DNA of 64,000 nt from Aurantiochytrium sp. KH105 (GCA_003116975.1 BGKB01000106.1:62001-126000), one strand, 5' to 3'. Counted from the stretch's first letter, positions 1-10,249 are shown. Translations and numbers: made by a program. Notes: a model not told the origin generated them from the sequence alone.

Positions 1-119
1 GCGCTCGGAGGCGATAAGGACGAGGAGGAGAGCAGCGAAGCCAGGCTTGGCGCCGCGAAGGCAAAGTCGATTCGCTCCGCCGCGAGGGACGCGACGCGGC
101 AGCGCGCGAGGGCTGCGAG

Positions 120-175
120 GCGACGCGACGCGAGGCGAGGCCAGGCGAGGCGAGGCCAGGCGCGAGGCGGGGAGC
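120..175. repeat. GCGAG/GCCAG pentanucleotide run in 5' flank
   Basis: Imperfect tandem GCGAG and GCCAG pentamers lie just upstream of the first gene. Similar pentamer runs recur at 36270-36305 and near 6290. They are probably untranslated leader or promoter DNA. Nothing else is recognisable in the first 203 bases. Confidence 0.7.
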
Positions 176-203
176 GCAGCGGGAGCGGCAGCAGCAGAGC
201 GGG

Positions 204-2567
204 ATGGCCATGACGATGAAGCGCGAGAACGCCTCCGCGAAGAGCGCCGAGGAGAGGATGGACTTCGCCGCCGGCGCGGGGGGACCGGCGGGCGCGGCGG
301 CGGGCGAGGCAGGGCACGCGGCGGCGGGCGGCGGCGCCGAGATGGACGAGGGCGCCGCGCTGAAGAGCGGCATGTATAAAAATGCGGAGGAGTTCTACGA
401 CGACGGGATGGAGTTCCCGAACGATATGCTCATGGACCTCATCGACTGGACGGGCGGACCGTCCTTCCACGGCGGGGTGGACGGCACAGAGGTCGGGCCC
501 AGCGCCTTCGACCACGACTTGGCGCAACACGATATGGAAAAGACGCATTCCGCCGCGTCGGTCACGACGGGATCCGTCTCGACGCGATCCGTCGACACCC
601 CGGCCCACTACTCCTCCCCAGAGTACTCGGCGTCTGCTTCGGCGTCTCCCATGGAGGAAATGGACGACTTGGCGGCGGCAGACGGCGCCCTCGAGCGCAG
701 CGACGTGGCCATTGCGCGGCTAGAGCTCGACGAGGTCTTTCAGCTGCTCTGGAAAGGCCGCGCCGGGCAATACGTGACGGAAATCCCGAAGCGCCCACAG
801 GCTTCGCCCGTGGCTCGGGACGTGCCTCTCTTTTACGTTTCGCCTGGACTCAAGCACCTGCTGTCTGAGGCGGAAAAGGACGAGCTGCTCGGCGACCCCG
901 ACAAGCTCGTCGCCGTCAAGTACCAGGGGTTCTCGAATGGAGAAATCTGGTGGAGCAAAGAACACGGATATCGACGCGGTCTCGTGGCGCGCAACATGAC
1001 ACGCAAACCGCGGACGAATCAGTCGAGTGACTCGTCTAGCCACGGCTTCGCAGGCCGCTGGTACACGCTCTTGGAGCGGCGCGACGCGTCGACGCCCGTC
1101 ACCAAAACGTCTTGCCGCTCGTACGTCATTCACGGTGCCCCCTCGTTGGTGCAGTTCTGGCCCGCTTCCGAAGGCGACGCCCAGGGTCGCGCTGACAGAA
1201 AGGGTTCTGGTGATGGCTCGTCCATGGATGACGAGTTCGTCCGTGTATCAAATCTCAAGAAGCGTCGTCTGCTGCAGTCTGCCATCTCACTCGAGACTGG
1301 CGCTCCTGTAGGCGCGCCAGTGAAACCAGAAGCAAAGACAATAATGACAACGGGGTTGAAGCGAGGTCGCGAAGATGCGGAGAGTCACAGTGCTTCCTTT
1401 GGTCATGCTGCGGCACCGGGGAGCCACAAAGTCGCCACGACGGAGCAAGGCCAGTACGGCGCATGCTCCGTGTCTCGCGCTCGCGATTCGACGTTTAACG
1501 AGGAGACGCTTGTATTGAATCGAAACGTCCACGTACAGGGCGAACTGACTGTGGATGGAGACTTGACAGTGAGGTCGCTCCTTGTGCGCGGAAATCTTCG
1601 TCTCGAGGGTCAGCTCATGACACCGCCGCACGCGGCCGACTACGCAGAGTGGTTTCCGTGTCTTGATCCAAAGGAGCGCATCATTAGTGGCCAAGTCGTG
1701 CAACTGCGGTCTCCCGAGCAAAAGATTACCCTCGACACGTCGGGCGAGGGGCCGATCATGCTTGTGAGCACCACCCCTTCCGTGGCGGCCGGTGTTCCCG
1801 ATCCAGACGTCCACCCTGTGCGCGGCGCGCTTTGCGGATTTTTGGGTCAGCTGCCCGCTCTGGTCCGCGGACCAGTTGAGGCTGGCTCGCACCTGTTTCC
1901 CAGTGGCGACAATGACGGCGTATGCGTCAAGGGTGACACGCGGCATGTGGATCGCGAGCCCATTGGCACCGCAATGGAGTCATGCGGACCTGGTGTGCAC
2001 ATTGTTAACACGTTTGTGCGGTGGCCTTACAACCAGGCGTGGCAGCAGAAGCGGTCTGCATCGGATCGCGCGGGCAAAGTCGTGGCGACGTGCTGGAAGA
2101 TTAGCATGATATACGTGTTCTACACCCTCTGCCAGTTGCTCGTCTCTTCCGTCCTGTGGATGCGCGGAGAGACACGAGTGGACGTTCATCACATGATTCT
2201 CTTGCTGGAGATTGTTGCATTCGGGAGTTCTTTGAGGTACTTTCCCGTCTATCCGGAATACGTGACCAAGGGAGATGTCTGGAAGGCCGTCTTTCTGTAC
2301 AGCTCGGACTTTGTGTACTCGCTGGGTATGTTTCTCGCGCGCGTGTGCGTCTTGGAAGATGTCGAGCAGGGCCCTGTCTCTCTCACGGAGGTCAGACGAT
2401 ACATGCTCGATACTCTTTTGTGGGCAGTTCACCTGCTCATGCTTGTATTGGTGCTTCACAACGCGTTCCGGACGCGGCAGACTCTCATGCAGCTTCCCAA
2501 GGAGAGCAGCGCAACGCGGGCCAAGTGGAAGAAAGCCATCATGAAGCACTTTTACACCTTTATGTAA
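204..2567 (+). CDS. Membrane-anchored protein with Peptidase_G2-like (IMC) autoproteolysis domain
   Basis: 787 codons from an ATG that is followed by two more in-frame ATGs. The N-terminal ~150 residues are acidic and low complexity. Residues ~175-300 form a globular block I do not recognise, rich in aromatic and basic residues. Around 437-465 there are short beta-solenoid turns (VHVQGELTVDGDL, LVRGNLRLEG). These run into ADYAEWF (478-484) and VSTTPSV (521-527), which match the conserved core of the Peptidase_G2 intramolecular-chaperone autocleavage family of phage tail appendages and some protist proteins. Four hydrophobic helices follow at ~633-652, 664-682, 695-717 and 738-755. Soluble N-terminus, self-cleaving module and membrane anchor together recall animal MYRF, a membrane-tethered transcription factor freed by autoproteolysis, although MYRF uses a different (S74-type) chaperone. 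Release of the N-terminal part by self-cleavage is inference. It is convergent with the transketolase gene. Confidence 0.85.
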   Translation: MAMTMKRENASAKSAEERMDFAAGAGGPAGAAAGEAGHAAAGGGAEMDEGAALKSGMYKNAEEFYDDGMEFPNDMLMDLIDWTGGPSFHGGVDGTEVGPSAFDHDLAQHDMEKTHSAASVTTGSVSTRSVDTPAHYSSPEYSASASASPMEEMDDLAAADGALERSDVAIARLELDEVFQLLWKGRAGQYVTEIPKRPQASPVARDVPLFYVSPGLKHLLSEAEKDELLGDPDKLVAVKYQGFSNGEIWWSKEHGYRRGLVARNMTRKPRTNQSSDSSSHGFAGRWYTLLERRDASTPVTKTSCRSYVIHGAPSLVQFWPASEGDAQGRADRKGSGDGSSMDDEFVRVSNLKKRRLLQSAISLETGAPVGAPVKPEAKTIMTTGLKRGREDAESHSASFGHAAAPGSHKVATTEQGQYGACSVSRARDSTFNEETLVLNRNVHVQGELTVDGDLTVRSLLVRGNLRLEGQLMTPPHAADYAEWFPCLDPKERIISGQVVQLRSPEQKITLDTSGEGPIMLVSTTPSVAAGVPDPDVHPVRGALCGFLGQLPALVRGPVEAGSHLFPSGDNDGVCVKGDTRHVDREPIGTAMESCGPGVHIVNTFVRWPYNQAWQQKRSASDRAGKVVATCWKISMIYVFYTLCQLLVSSVLWMRGETRVDVHHMILLLEIVAFGSSLRYFPVYPEYVTKGDVWKAVFLYSSDFVYSLGMFLARVCVLEDVEQGPVSLTEVRRYMLDTLLWAVHLLMLVLVLHNAFRTRQTLMQLPKESSATRAKWKKAIMKHFYTFM

Positions 2568-3119
2568 TGTATAAAGTCTCTCGCGCCACGTCATGTCTCC
2601 ATCTCCGCGTCGGCATTTTCGAGGACCCTGGCTGCTTGCTGCTTAACACGACCCCTCTTACATAATTTATATATGATATCATCTTGAGAAAATGTCTTTG
2701 TGTGCGTCCGACCCGTGATGAATCGTTCATGGAGTACCTCGTTGCTGAAAGACGCAAAAATGAAGACCCGCGTTTTAAAATTCTTGTCGAGCCTTTGTGC
2801 CGATAGGTGTTGCATGAGATTGTACGACCCTCTACTATCACCATCACCACAACCAAGAAGCAAGATGTTCTACATGGTCTTCGTCTCTGAAGACACTATC
2901 AGCAAAGCAAATGCCAATGCAAGACGAAAAAGATATTTGCAAAAGATGAAAGCATGGAACGTGCAAAGTAAAAAAAATAGAGTCTGTCTAGAGTGTGTGG
3001 ATGACGTCTGCAGGGACGTGACCCTGCCCTTGGTTCGTCGTTACGTCGAGATTGGGCGAGAGAGGAGCAAACTACTTTTTGTCTGGAAGAAAAAGTTAAA
3101 GAAAAGACAAGCAGCCCGC
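2568..3119. other. Convergent intergenic region
   Basis: The 552 bases between two convergent stop codons are less GC-rich than the genes and contain A/T-rich patches. Reading frames here are extensions or shadows of the transketolase gene. I see no RNA gene or repeat. It presumably holds both 3' untranslated regions. Confidence 0.6.
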
Positions 3120-5195
3120 TTACATGAGCGTGTGCGCATCGATCAGGGCCGGAGCCTCGACGTCCTTGTAGCGCTCGAGGAGCTTCTTGGCGAGACCGAG
3201 AACGTTCTCCTCGGTGAAGCCAAAGTGCTCCATGACCTTGCCACCGGGGCCAGACTTGCCAAAGGTGTTGATGCCATGCTGGTAGTGCACGTACTTGGCC
3301 CAGCCCTGGGTGCATCCAGCCTCGACACCAAGGACGGGGACGCCCTTGACAAAGACCTCCTCCTGGTAGGTCTTGGACTGCTCCTCAAAGAGCTCCCAGC
3401 AGGGCATGGACACCGCGGCAGCCGGGATACCCTCGTCGACGAGGGCCTTGGCCGCCGCGACAGCGAGCTGGACCTCGGAGCCAGTGCCGACAATAATGAT
3501 CTTGGGCTTGCTGCCATCGGGGACAGGCGCGACAGTGTAGGCACCGAGGGCAACCTTTTCGGCATCAGAACCGGCAAGGTTGGGCACACCCTGGCGGGTG
3601 AGGGCAAAGGCGGACGGACCGTGCTGGCGGAGAAGAGCCGCCTTGTAGGAGCCGGCCACCTCGGTGGCGTCCGCGGGGCGGAAGACCGTGAGGTTCGGGA
3701 TGGCGCGCAGGGTAGCGAGCGTCTCGATGGGGATGTGGGTGGGGCCATCCTCGCCAACGCCGCACGAGTCGTGCGTCAAAATGTAGAGAACCTGGAAGCC
3801 GCTCAGAGCGCTGAGACGGACGGAGCCGAGCATGTAGCCGGCAAAGACGAGAAAGGTGGCGCCAAAGGGAATGAGGCTACCGTAGGCGGCAAGGCCGTTG
3901 CACATGGCAGACATGCCATGCTCGCGCACACCAAAGCGGAAGTAGCGGCCATCGCGCGCACCGGGCTGGAAATCGGTGGCGTTGGCAAGAGCGGTGCTGT
4001 TGCTGCCGGTGAGATCGGCGCTGCCGCCGACGAGCTCGGGGATGGCGTCAGCCATGGCGTTGAGCACCTTGCCGGAGCTGGCACGCGTGGCAAGAGCCTT
4101 GTCCTCGGGAGTCCACTTGGGGAGCTTATCAAAGACACCCTCGGGCAGCTTGCGGGCAATGCGGCGCTCGAACTCGGCGGCCTTCTCCGGGAACTTGGCC
4201 TTGTACTTTTCGAACATGCTGGTCCACTCAGCCTCGGCCTCCTCGCCGCGAGTCTGGGCCTCGCGCATGTGGCTGAGGACGTTCTCGGGGACCTCAAAGG
4301 TCTTGTCGCCGTCGAGGCCGAGCTCCTCCTTCATGCGCTTGATCTCGTCAACGCCGAGGGGAGCGCCGTGCACACCACCGGTGCCCTGCTTCTTGGCGCC
4401 GTAGCCAATGACGGTCTTGACGCGAATGAAAGAGGGCTTGTCCGTGCAGGCCTTGGCGGCCTCGATGGCCTCGATGAGCTCGGTGGGGTCGCGCGAGTTA
4501 CCGTTCTCAACCGAGAGGACATGCCAGCCGTACGCTTCGAAGCGCTTGGTGACGTCCTCGGTGAAGGCGCACGAGGTGTCGCCGTCGATGGTGATGTGGT
4601 TGTCGTCGTAGAGCACAATGAGGTTGCCGAGCTTCTGGTGGCCTGCCATGGAGCAGGCCTCCGAAGCGATACCCTCCTGCATGCAGCCGTCGCCGCAAAA
4701 GACGTAGGTGTGGTTATCGATGATGGGGAAGCCCTCCTCGTTGAACTCGGCGGCCATGTGCTCGGCAGCCATGGCGAGTCCGACGGCGTTGCTAATGCCC
4801 GAGCCCAGGGGGCCGGTCGAGACCTCGACGGCGTCGAGGAGCTCGTTCTCCGGATGGCCGGCGGTGACCGAGTCGAGCTGGCGGAACTGCTTGAGGTCGT
4901 CAAGGGTCGGTCGCTCGTAGCCCGTCAGGTAGAGCATGCTGTACTGCAGCGCGCAGCTGTGGCCGTTCGAGAGCACGAAGCGATCGCGGTTGATCCACTT
5001 GGCGTTCTTCGGGTTGTAGCGCATGATCTTGCTCCAGAGCGCGTAGGCCATGGTGGCCATGCCGAGCGGGGCGCCGGGGTGCCCGCTGTTGGCGGCCTGG
5101 ACCTGGTCCACGCTCAGGAAACCGATGGTCTCGATGCACGCGGCATCGAGCTCCGGGTCGGCCGTCTTGGCCTTCTTCGTCGCGGGCTCGCCCAT
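3120..5195 (-). CDS. TKT: Transketolase
   Basis: 691 residues, the normal length for the family. It transfers two-carbon ketol units in the non-oxidative pentose phosphate pathway using thiamine diphosphate (TPP). Visible family signatures are GHPGAPLG (His39), the TAGHPEN and GPLGSGI loops, the TPP/metal motif GDGCMQEG (168-175) followed by DDNHITIDG, DLTGSN, and FGVREHGM, which carries the catalytic glutamate. The ATG at 5195 was chosen because homology begins within ~15 residues of it. The frame stays open upstream to 5504, but that part is Ala/Pro/Arg low complexity and includes the unresolved base at 5474, so it is probably leader. The first residues (MGEPATKKAKT) contain a basic heptad resembling a monopartite nuclear localisation signal. 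No organelle-targeting peptide is evident, so a cytosolic form is likeliest. Confidence 0.97.
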   Translation of the reverse strand: MGEPATKKAKTADPELDAACIETIGFLSVDQVQAANSGHPGAPLGMATMAYALWSKIMRYNPKNAKWINRDRFVLSNGHSCALQYSMLYLTGYERPTLDDLKQFRQLDSVTAGHPENELLDAVEVSTGPLGSGISNAVGLAMAAEHMAAEFNEEGFPIIDNHTYVFCGDGCMQEGIASEACSMAGHQKLGNLIVLYDDNHITIDGDTSCAFTEDVTKRFEAYGWHVLSVENGNSRDPTELIEAIEAAKACTDKPSFIRVKTVIGYGAKKQGTGGVHGAPLGVDEIKRMKEELGLDGDKTFEVPENVLSHMREAQTRGEEAEAEWTSMFEKYKAKFPEKAAEFERRIARKLPEGVFDKLPKWTPEDKALATRASSGKVLNAMADAIPELVGGSADLTGSNSTALANATDFQPGARDGRYFRFGVREHGMSAMCNGLAAYGSLIPFGATFLVFAGYMLGSVRLSALSGFQVLYILTHDSCGVGEDGPTHIPIETLATLRAIPNLTVFRPADATEVAGSYKAALLRQHGPSAFALTRQGVPNLAGSDAEKVALGAYTVAPVPDGSKPKIIIVGTGSEVQLAVAAAKALVDEGIPAAAVSMPCWELFEEQSKTYQEEVFVKGVPVLGVEAGCTQGWAKYVHYQHGINTFGKSGPGGKVMEHFGFTEENVLGLAKKLLERYKDVEAPALIDAHTLM

Positions 5196-7231
5196 CTTCG
5201 CCGCGGCCGTGCCTCTTGCTCTCCTCCTGCTCCTGCTCCTGCTGCACCTGCTCTCTCGCGCGCTCCTCTCGCAAGGGTTGCGGGTCTGGCGTCGCCTGGC
5301 CGGGCCTGGGCGTGGCCTGCCGAGCCTCGCCGCGCCTCGCCGGCCATGGCTTGGCTTCGCGGCGCGGAAGCTCGCGGAGCCCGCGGGAGGGGCGCGAGAG
5401 GGGCGCGGCGCGCGCGGGGCGAGCGGGGCGGGGCGGGCGGGGCGGGGGGGGCGCAGCGGCCGGGCGCGCGGGCNCGGCGGAGGCGCGGGCGCGGCGGCCT
5501 CCATTCACGCGCACCCCGCCGACGAGAGGCTGCGAGCCGGGGGGCACTCTGGGCGAGTTTGCGCGCAACCCTTTTTGGCGGCCCGGAAAAGGCCCGGCCT
5601 CGCGGAGGCCTCGGGCCCGGAACGTCCGGAGTGGCCCCTGTGGCAGATGGGGGCATGCGGGGAGTCTTGGGAAAGATAGGCGCGGATGCCCCGCGGAGAA
5701 GGAGGGGCCCGGAGGAAGAAGAGGCAGAGACGTGCGCGGTGCGCCCCGCCACAAACCTGTGGAAAAGCGCCGTCGACTGGCCGACGATCCGAGAGGATTC
5801 GTCTTCGAGACCGCCAAGGGCATCTTGTGCATGTCGCAGTCGCTGTCGCAGCAGCAGCAGTGCAGCTGCAGGCAGTCGGAAATGTCGGCACGGCTACGGG
5901 CCGAGCGGTGGTCGGGTAAATGGGGAGCTTTGCAGTTGTTGCCTGGCTCGGCTTATAGGCGTGCTTGTGCACCTGGTGGATGGATACCCGGTTGGAACAA
6001 GACAATGACGACGTCGGCGCGCTCTCAAAGTTGCAGGTAACGCGTGCGTGCCGGTTCGGTGATGGAATGATTGCCGTCAGCAGCATGCAGCTGCAGCTGC
6101 TATTGCTGCAGTATGCCGTGGCGTCGAATGCCATAGCGTCAGTATGATGACGAGGAATGTTTTTTTAGAGGCACAGAAAGAGGCAGAGGCAGAGAGAAGC
6201 AGAGACGGCCACGCCGGGCGAATTTTATGATGCGTAGTACGTGCAATGCCCAGGCATGAAAAATGTGGGGAACCGACATAAATCTCCACTGCGAGGCGAG
6301 GCGAACAACCGGCAGATCGCGGCCAGCTGCAGCAGCGAACCGGGAAAGGCAAGTTGCCATCGAGGAGGAGGTCTAAAAGCATTTCTCGCTTGCAAAAAAG
6401 GCTGTGCTATTATTGTGATAGAGGCGAGGCTGGCAGCTGGATGCTCCGGGTTCAGTCATGAGGCTCACTGTCATCATCATCGTCGTCTTCATCGTCAATG
6501 ATTCCTGTCGCTGTCGTCCGCACGCTCGTACCGTCATCTTCTTGGACAGATTGTTCCGGGCGGTGCAGCCACTTGGGCTGCTACTCACATCACTGTCACT
6601 GAGACAGTCATAACGCAGACGGTCAGAGAAGGCAAAAGTTCGTTGGTCACGGACGTGAGATGGCACTCTTTTATTACAAAACATTTTTTCTCAAAGGTAG
6701 ACAAGGCAACTTATGAGCGCAGTCGCTGCACTTGCTGCCGGCGGCAAAGCGCATTTCACAGGCACCGGTCTAGCAGCGCGCGCGACGTTGCGTATCTGCA
6801 GGCTCGCACGTCCGTCCACCAGGCTACTGCTAGTATACCTGGCTGATGACAAGTTGACACACACGAGTGGCCGCCGCCCCAAAAGATGGCACAATGTAAG
6901 ATATCCTAGCGAACTCGAGGTCCCATGTCCGATGGCGTCCTAGCTGCGCGTAAGAAGGCCTACGCGTAGCATTCCATACCGCGCGGCTAGCGGAGTGCAG
7001 AAAAACCTGGTCTTGGGCAAAGATCTGCGACTTGCGCTTTGACTCTGGCAGCAATCCTCGCATCACAGGTCGCCGCGAGCGAGGGAGCGTCGCGCGCCAC
7101 GGCAGTCCCGCGTCTTGGCGTAGCGCGAGCTGGAGCTGGCCGAAAGGAACCGCGGCGATCTCGCGCGCCGGAAACCCCTTGGCGTGCGGCGAGGCCTTTG
7201 CAGGAGAGAGATCGTGGAGCTGACCACCACC
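5196..7231. other. Divergent intergenic region (transketolase / isomerase)
   Basis: About 2.0 kb separates two divergent start codons. 5200-5700 is extremely GC-rich (G and C homopolymeric patches, one unresolved base at 5474). 6050-7000 has mixed composition with CAG/CTG-rich patches. Long reading frames over 5200-6130 exist in several frames on both strands and reflect base composition. No conserved protein, RNA gene or clear promoter box was recognised. Confidence 0.6.
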
Positions 7232-8014
7232 ATGACCACGGGCGAGGACGATTCGGCGGCGCGCGCCACGAAGCGCGTCAAGACCGGCGAGGAGGAGAAG
7301 GAGGAGGTGGTGGCGCAAGAGGAGGGGGAGAAGAAGGAGATCCCCGTGGAGGAGAAACGCGAGCTGACGCTGTACTCGTACTGGAGAAGCAGCTGCTCGT
7401 GGAGGGTTCGGATGGCCCTGGCAGCCAAAGGAATCGAGTACAGATACAAGGCAGTGAGCCTGATCAAGGATGGAGGCGAGCACCGTCAGAAAGAATTTGA
7501 GACGATGAATCCCATGCAACAGGTGCCTGCATTGGTGGACGTGGACGAGTTCGTCGTGACCCAGTCGGTGGCCATTCTCGAGTACCTCGAGGAAAGATAT
7601 CCGGATACGCCGCGTCTGCTGCCGGACGATGTCAAGCAGCGTGCGCGCGTGCGGCGCATCGTGGAAATCATCAACTCCGGCACGCAACCGATTCAGAACA
7701 TGCGCGTTCTTAACAAAATTGAGGCTCTTGGAGGCAACAAACTCGCCTGGGCTAAAGAGGCTATTGAGGAGGGTTTCGTTGCGCTCGAGGCAGAGTTGCA
7801 GCGCGTTCCGAACCGCAAAGAGGGCGATTATTGCATTGGCGAGACATTGACTCTTGCTGACTGTGCTCTTGTTCCTCAAGTGTACAACGCAAATCGGTTC
7901 AAAGTGGACATGACCAGGTTTCCTCTGATTGAAAAGGTGAACAAGGCCCTCGAGGACCATCCAGCTGTGCAAAAGTCTCATCCGGACTTTCAGCCCGACG
8001 CGCCCATGAACTGA
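7232..8014 (+). CDS. GSTZ1: Maleylacetoacetate isomerase / zeta-class glutathione S-transferase
   Basis: 260 residues from the ATG at 7232, in a strong context (CACCATGA). A longer frame from 7184 begins with GTG and is not credible. The enzyme uses glutathione to isomerise maleylacetoacetate to fumarylacetoacetate in tyrosine and phenylalanine breakdown. The zeta-class active-site signature SSCSWRVR is at 53-60, followed by the thioredoxin-fold NPMQQVPALV and QSVAILEYLEERYP, then an all-helical C-terminal domain with ETLTLADCALVPQVYNA. The family usually has ~215 residues. The excess is a ~43-residue charged N-terminal tail rich in Glu/Lys that contains ATKRVKT, similar to the start of the neighbouring divergent transketolase. 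The tail could direct localisation (inference). Confidence 0.94.
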   Translation: MTTGEDDSAARATKRVKTGEEEKEEVVAQEEGEKKEIPVEEKRELTLYSYWRSSCSWRVRMALAAKGIEYRYKAVSLIKDGGEHRQKEFETMNPMQQVPALVDVDEFVVTQSVAILEYLEERYPDTPRLLPDDVKQRARVRRIVEIINSGTQPIQNMRVLNKIEALGGNKLAWAKEAIEEGFVALEAELQRVPNRKEGDYCIGETLTLADCALVPQVYNANRFKVDMTRFPLIEKVNKALEDHPAVQKSHPDFQPDAPMN

Positions 8015-8355
8015 TATTGCCATGCTCTAGTCTCACCCTCTTCTCTTTCTCTTTTATGAGAAATATCTTGCACCGGTACTTCTTCCCTCTTTCCCCCGCG
8101 CGTGCGTGCATGCCCTCTCCACACGTACTGCACCGACTTTAACTTATTCTTCAAAAATCAAATCACTCCTTTTTCATTGAAACAACTCGTCTAGAATTCT
8201 CCCGTACGCCTCGTCGGCCGGTCAGTGTGTAGCCACGGCTAAGCAATCCAACCCAACCTTTTCGATACTTGCTACGGTACTTGATATGGTGCATGCGTGT
8301 GTGCGAAGGCGCCGACCCATATCGATCGGGTCGCCTGACAAGTACACGCGCCTCT
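8015..8355. other. Convergent intergenic region
   Basis: 341 bases between two convergent genes, with pyrimidine-rich tracts near 8035-8060 and 8090. It should contain both 3' ends. No gene or repeat seen. Confidence 0.6.
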
Positions 8356-9729
8356 TTACTTTTTGGATCTCTTGGCTTGCTCCTTGCCCGCCGATGTTTT
8401 GCCAGCGGCCTGGCCACCACCAGCCGCAGATGCCTCTTGGGCCTCTTCGGCGCGCTTGCGTTTCTCGGCACGACGAGCGAGCTTGTCCTCCTTTTCCTTG
8501 CGCTTGCGCTCGACGTTGGCCGCCTGAATAGCCTTACGCTCCTCCTTGACGCGCTTGCGCTCCTCGTGCATCTGGCGCAGCTCAACAATCTCATCCTTGG
8601 TGCGCTCATTGTATCTGTGGTACTGCACTTCGCCACCAAAGACGCCATCCTCCACCTTGACAAGCTCAAGCGTCATGCGCGGACCAATTTCTGAAAGGCG
8701 CACGACGGACTGATTCTGCTCGCTCACCGCGGCCCGATCCGCGGTCCCACTAGACTTGTCAAACTTGTCACGAATCTTGCGCATCTTGTGTTTCTGAATC
8801 AGGCGAGTATTCTGGTTCACCTGCCCCAGCTGTTTGCGAGGATCCAGATTTACACATGCTTCATCGTCCTCGAACTCGCTCTCGGAAGTGGGGTATCCCG
8901 TTTGCATCTCGAGCATGTCGCCAATATCTTTGGCGGTCGACATGTTGGGAAGCTTTGCACGAAGCACGGCCTTGACCTGACGGGTAACGCCACGAGGTTT
9001 AGTACGAACCATGAAGTGACGGACCTCAATGGACTCGTCTTCTTCGTTTAGGTGAAGCAGGAGAACACGCTTACAGTCGGCAAGACGAACGGTCTTGACG
9101 TTGATGGCCGGGAACATGGACTGGAAGGCAAGCGAGACGACCTTGAGGTGACGTTTCTCCGCTAGTATAGATTCCTCAAAGTTGTTGAGCACAACCAGTG
9201 GCGGGTGCTGCAGCGCCAAATCGGGATCGTACACGCGCCGTTGCGCCTTGCGGAGCGGGTTGCTGAGCGTGTAGCGAGCAATACGGAACGCGAGCGTCGG
9301 GCCGTGCGGCAGACGCGTGACACGCAGCGTTGGTGAGCTCGTCGCCTGCGAGACAACAAGGAGATGGCTCACCCCCAGGGGGCCTGCCGCCATAACGTAA
9401 TCTTTGAGCACGGCATTGCGACGTTCGCGCAGTTTCGTCGCGGTATAAGGACCCATGACCTTGCGCAAATCCTCGACGAGGTCTGTGAGATGGCCGCCGG
9501 CGCGTCCGTGTCTCACGACAATGCTGCGCGGCACATCCTTGCCTTCAGCATCTTTGCTAAAATTCGAGGTATGCGGCCTTTCGCGAGCTTCCTCCTGCTC
9601 CTTGAGTTTCTTCGCGTCCACTGGCGCCAGCAAGGCCTTGGCCGCAGCACCGGCGGAGAGCTTCTTGCCCGCGCTTGCCACCGGAATGTGCGTGCGCGTT
9701 TTGACGCGCCGCTTTCCGCGACGGGGCAT
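8356..9729 (-). CDS. PPAN: Ribosome biogenesis factor Peter Pan / SSF1 (Brix domain)
   Basis: 457 residues from the ATG at 9729. The longer frame to 9846 starts with GTG. The protein opens MPRRGKRRVKTRTH, as SSF1/PPAN proteins do, then carries the sigma70-like Brix signature (PRSIVVRHG, DLRKVMGPYTA, LKDYVMAAGPLGVSHLLV, GPTLAFRI) up to about residue 290 with IGPRMTLELVKVE near its end. The C-terminus is a long Lys/Arg/Glu helical tail, typical of nucleolar rRNA-processing proteins. In yeast, SSF1 acts in 27S pre-rRNA processing on early 60S particles. It is divergent from a THOC6-like gene with 520 bp between the starts, so the two RNA-biology genes may share a promoter. Confidence 0.93.
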   Translation of the reverse strand: MPRRGKRRVKTRTHIPVASAGKKLSAGAAAKALLAPVDAKKLKEQEEARERPHTSNFSKDAEGKDVPRSIVVRHGRAGGHLTDLVEDLRKVMGPYTATKLRERRNAVLKDYVMAAGPLGVSHLLVVSQATSSPTLRVTRLPHGPTLAFRIARYTLSNPLRKAQRRVYDPDLALQHPPLVVLNNFEESILAEKRHLKVVSLAFQSMFPAINVKTVRLADCKRVLLLHLNEEDESIEVRHFMVRTKPRGVTRQVKAVLRAKLPNMSTAKDIGDMLEMQTGYPTSESEFEDDEACVNLDPRKQLGQVNQNTRLIQKHKMRKIRDKFDKSSGTADRAAVSEQNQSVVRLSEIGPRMTLELVKVEDGVFGGEVQYHRYNERTKDEIVELRQMHEERKRVKEERKAIQAANVERKRKEKEDKLARRAEKRKRAEEAQEASAAGGGQAAGKTSAGKEQAKRSKK

Positions 9730-10249
9730 CCTTTCCTGCGCTCTGTCTCGGCCGCCCCCGCTCTCTTTCTCTCGCGCGCAATCGGCAGCCCGCGGCGATG
9801 ACCTGCGTCCCGAGTTCTTGTTCTGGCCGCCCGCCACTCGCGCCACTCATCGCTGCGCAACGCCAATTCCATTTGCGCAACGCATTTCACTTCCGCAGGG
9901 TTTTCTCTTGAAATGGATCGCTTGCTCTTTATGGCAGAGCAATACTTGAACGTGGCCAAGCGAGCTGACGGTCGGTGGCGCGGGACGGGCTCACGGGGCG
10001 GGCTCTGCGGCCGTCGCCCGGGGCGAGCAGGCGGGTGTATAAGCGGGAAACACGGCGTGGACCGCGTCCAAGAACTGATAACGAGGCCAGCCGCTCGCCG
10101 CATCTAGTGAGAGCTGTCCGTCGCCGTCGTTGTAAAAGAAAAAAAGTTACTACGGAAGGCTGCGTGCAGACCAGAGCGAGCGAAACCTCGCGCGTTGCGT
10201 TGCCTGCTGCATCTTTGGCAAAGGCGGGCAAGCAAACTGTCTCGGCTCC
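9730..10249. promoter_or_regulatory. Bidirectional promoter region between PPAN and THOC6-like genes
   Basis: 520 bases between two divergent start codons. A TATA-like TATAAGC lies at 10038-10044 on the + strand, 206 bases before the THOC6-like ATG. It sits in the wider string GTATAAGCGGGAAAC, and variants of this string recur at 25400, 25571 and 55130. Assignment as a core promoter element is inference from position and sequence only. Confidence 0.4.

Noticed and set aside
2096-2110. GAAGATTAGCATG string resembling U6 snRNA
   Set aside because: Lies inside a coding frame (WKISM) and the rest of U6 is absent.
5196-5504. N-terminal extension of transketolase
   Set aside because: Ala/Pro/Arg low complexity, includes an unresolved base, and family homology starts right after the ATG at 5195.
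2700-6008. 1,102-codon open frame on + opposite transketolase
   Set aside because: It is the antisense shadow of a confidently identified gene. GC-rich codon usage keeps the complementary frame open. The same applies to frames opposite the aminotransferase (22686-25058), Roco copy 1 (43001-44653) and copy 2 (49615-51615), and the + frame over 18535-19698.
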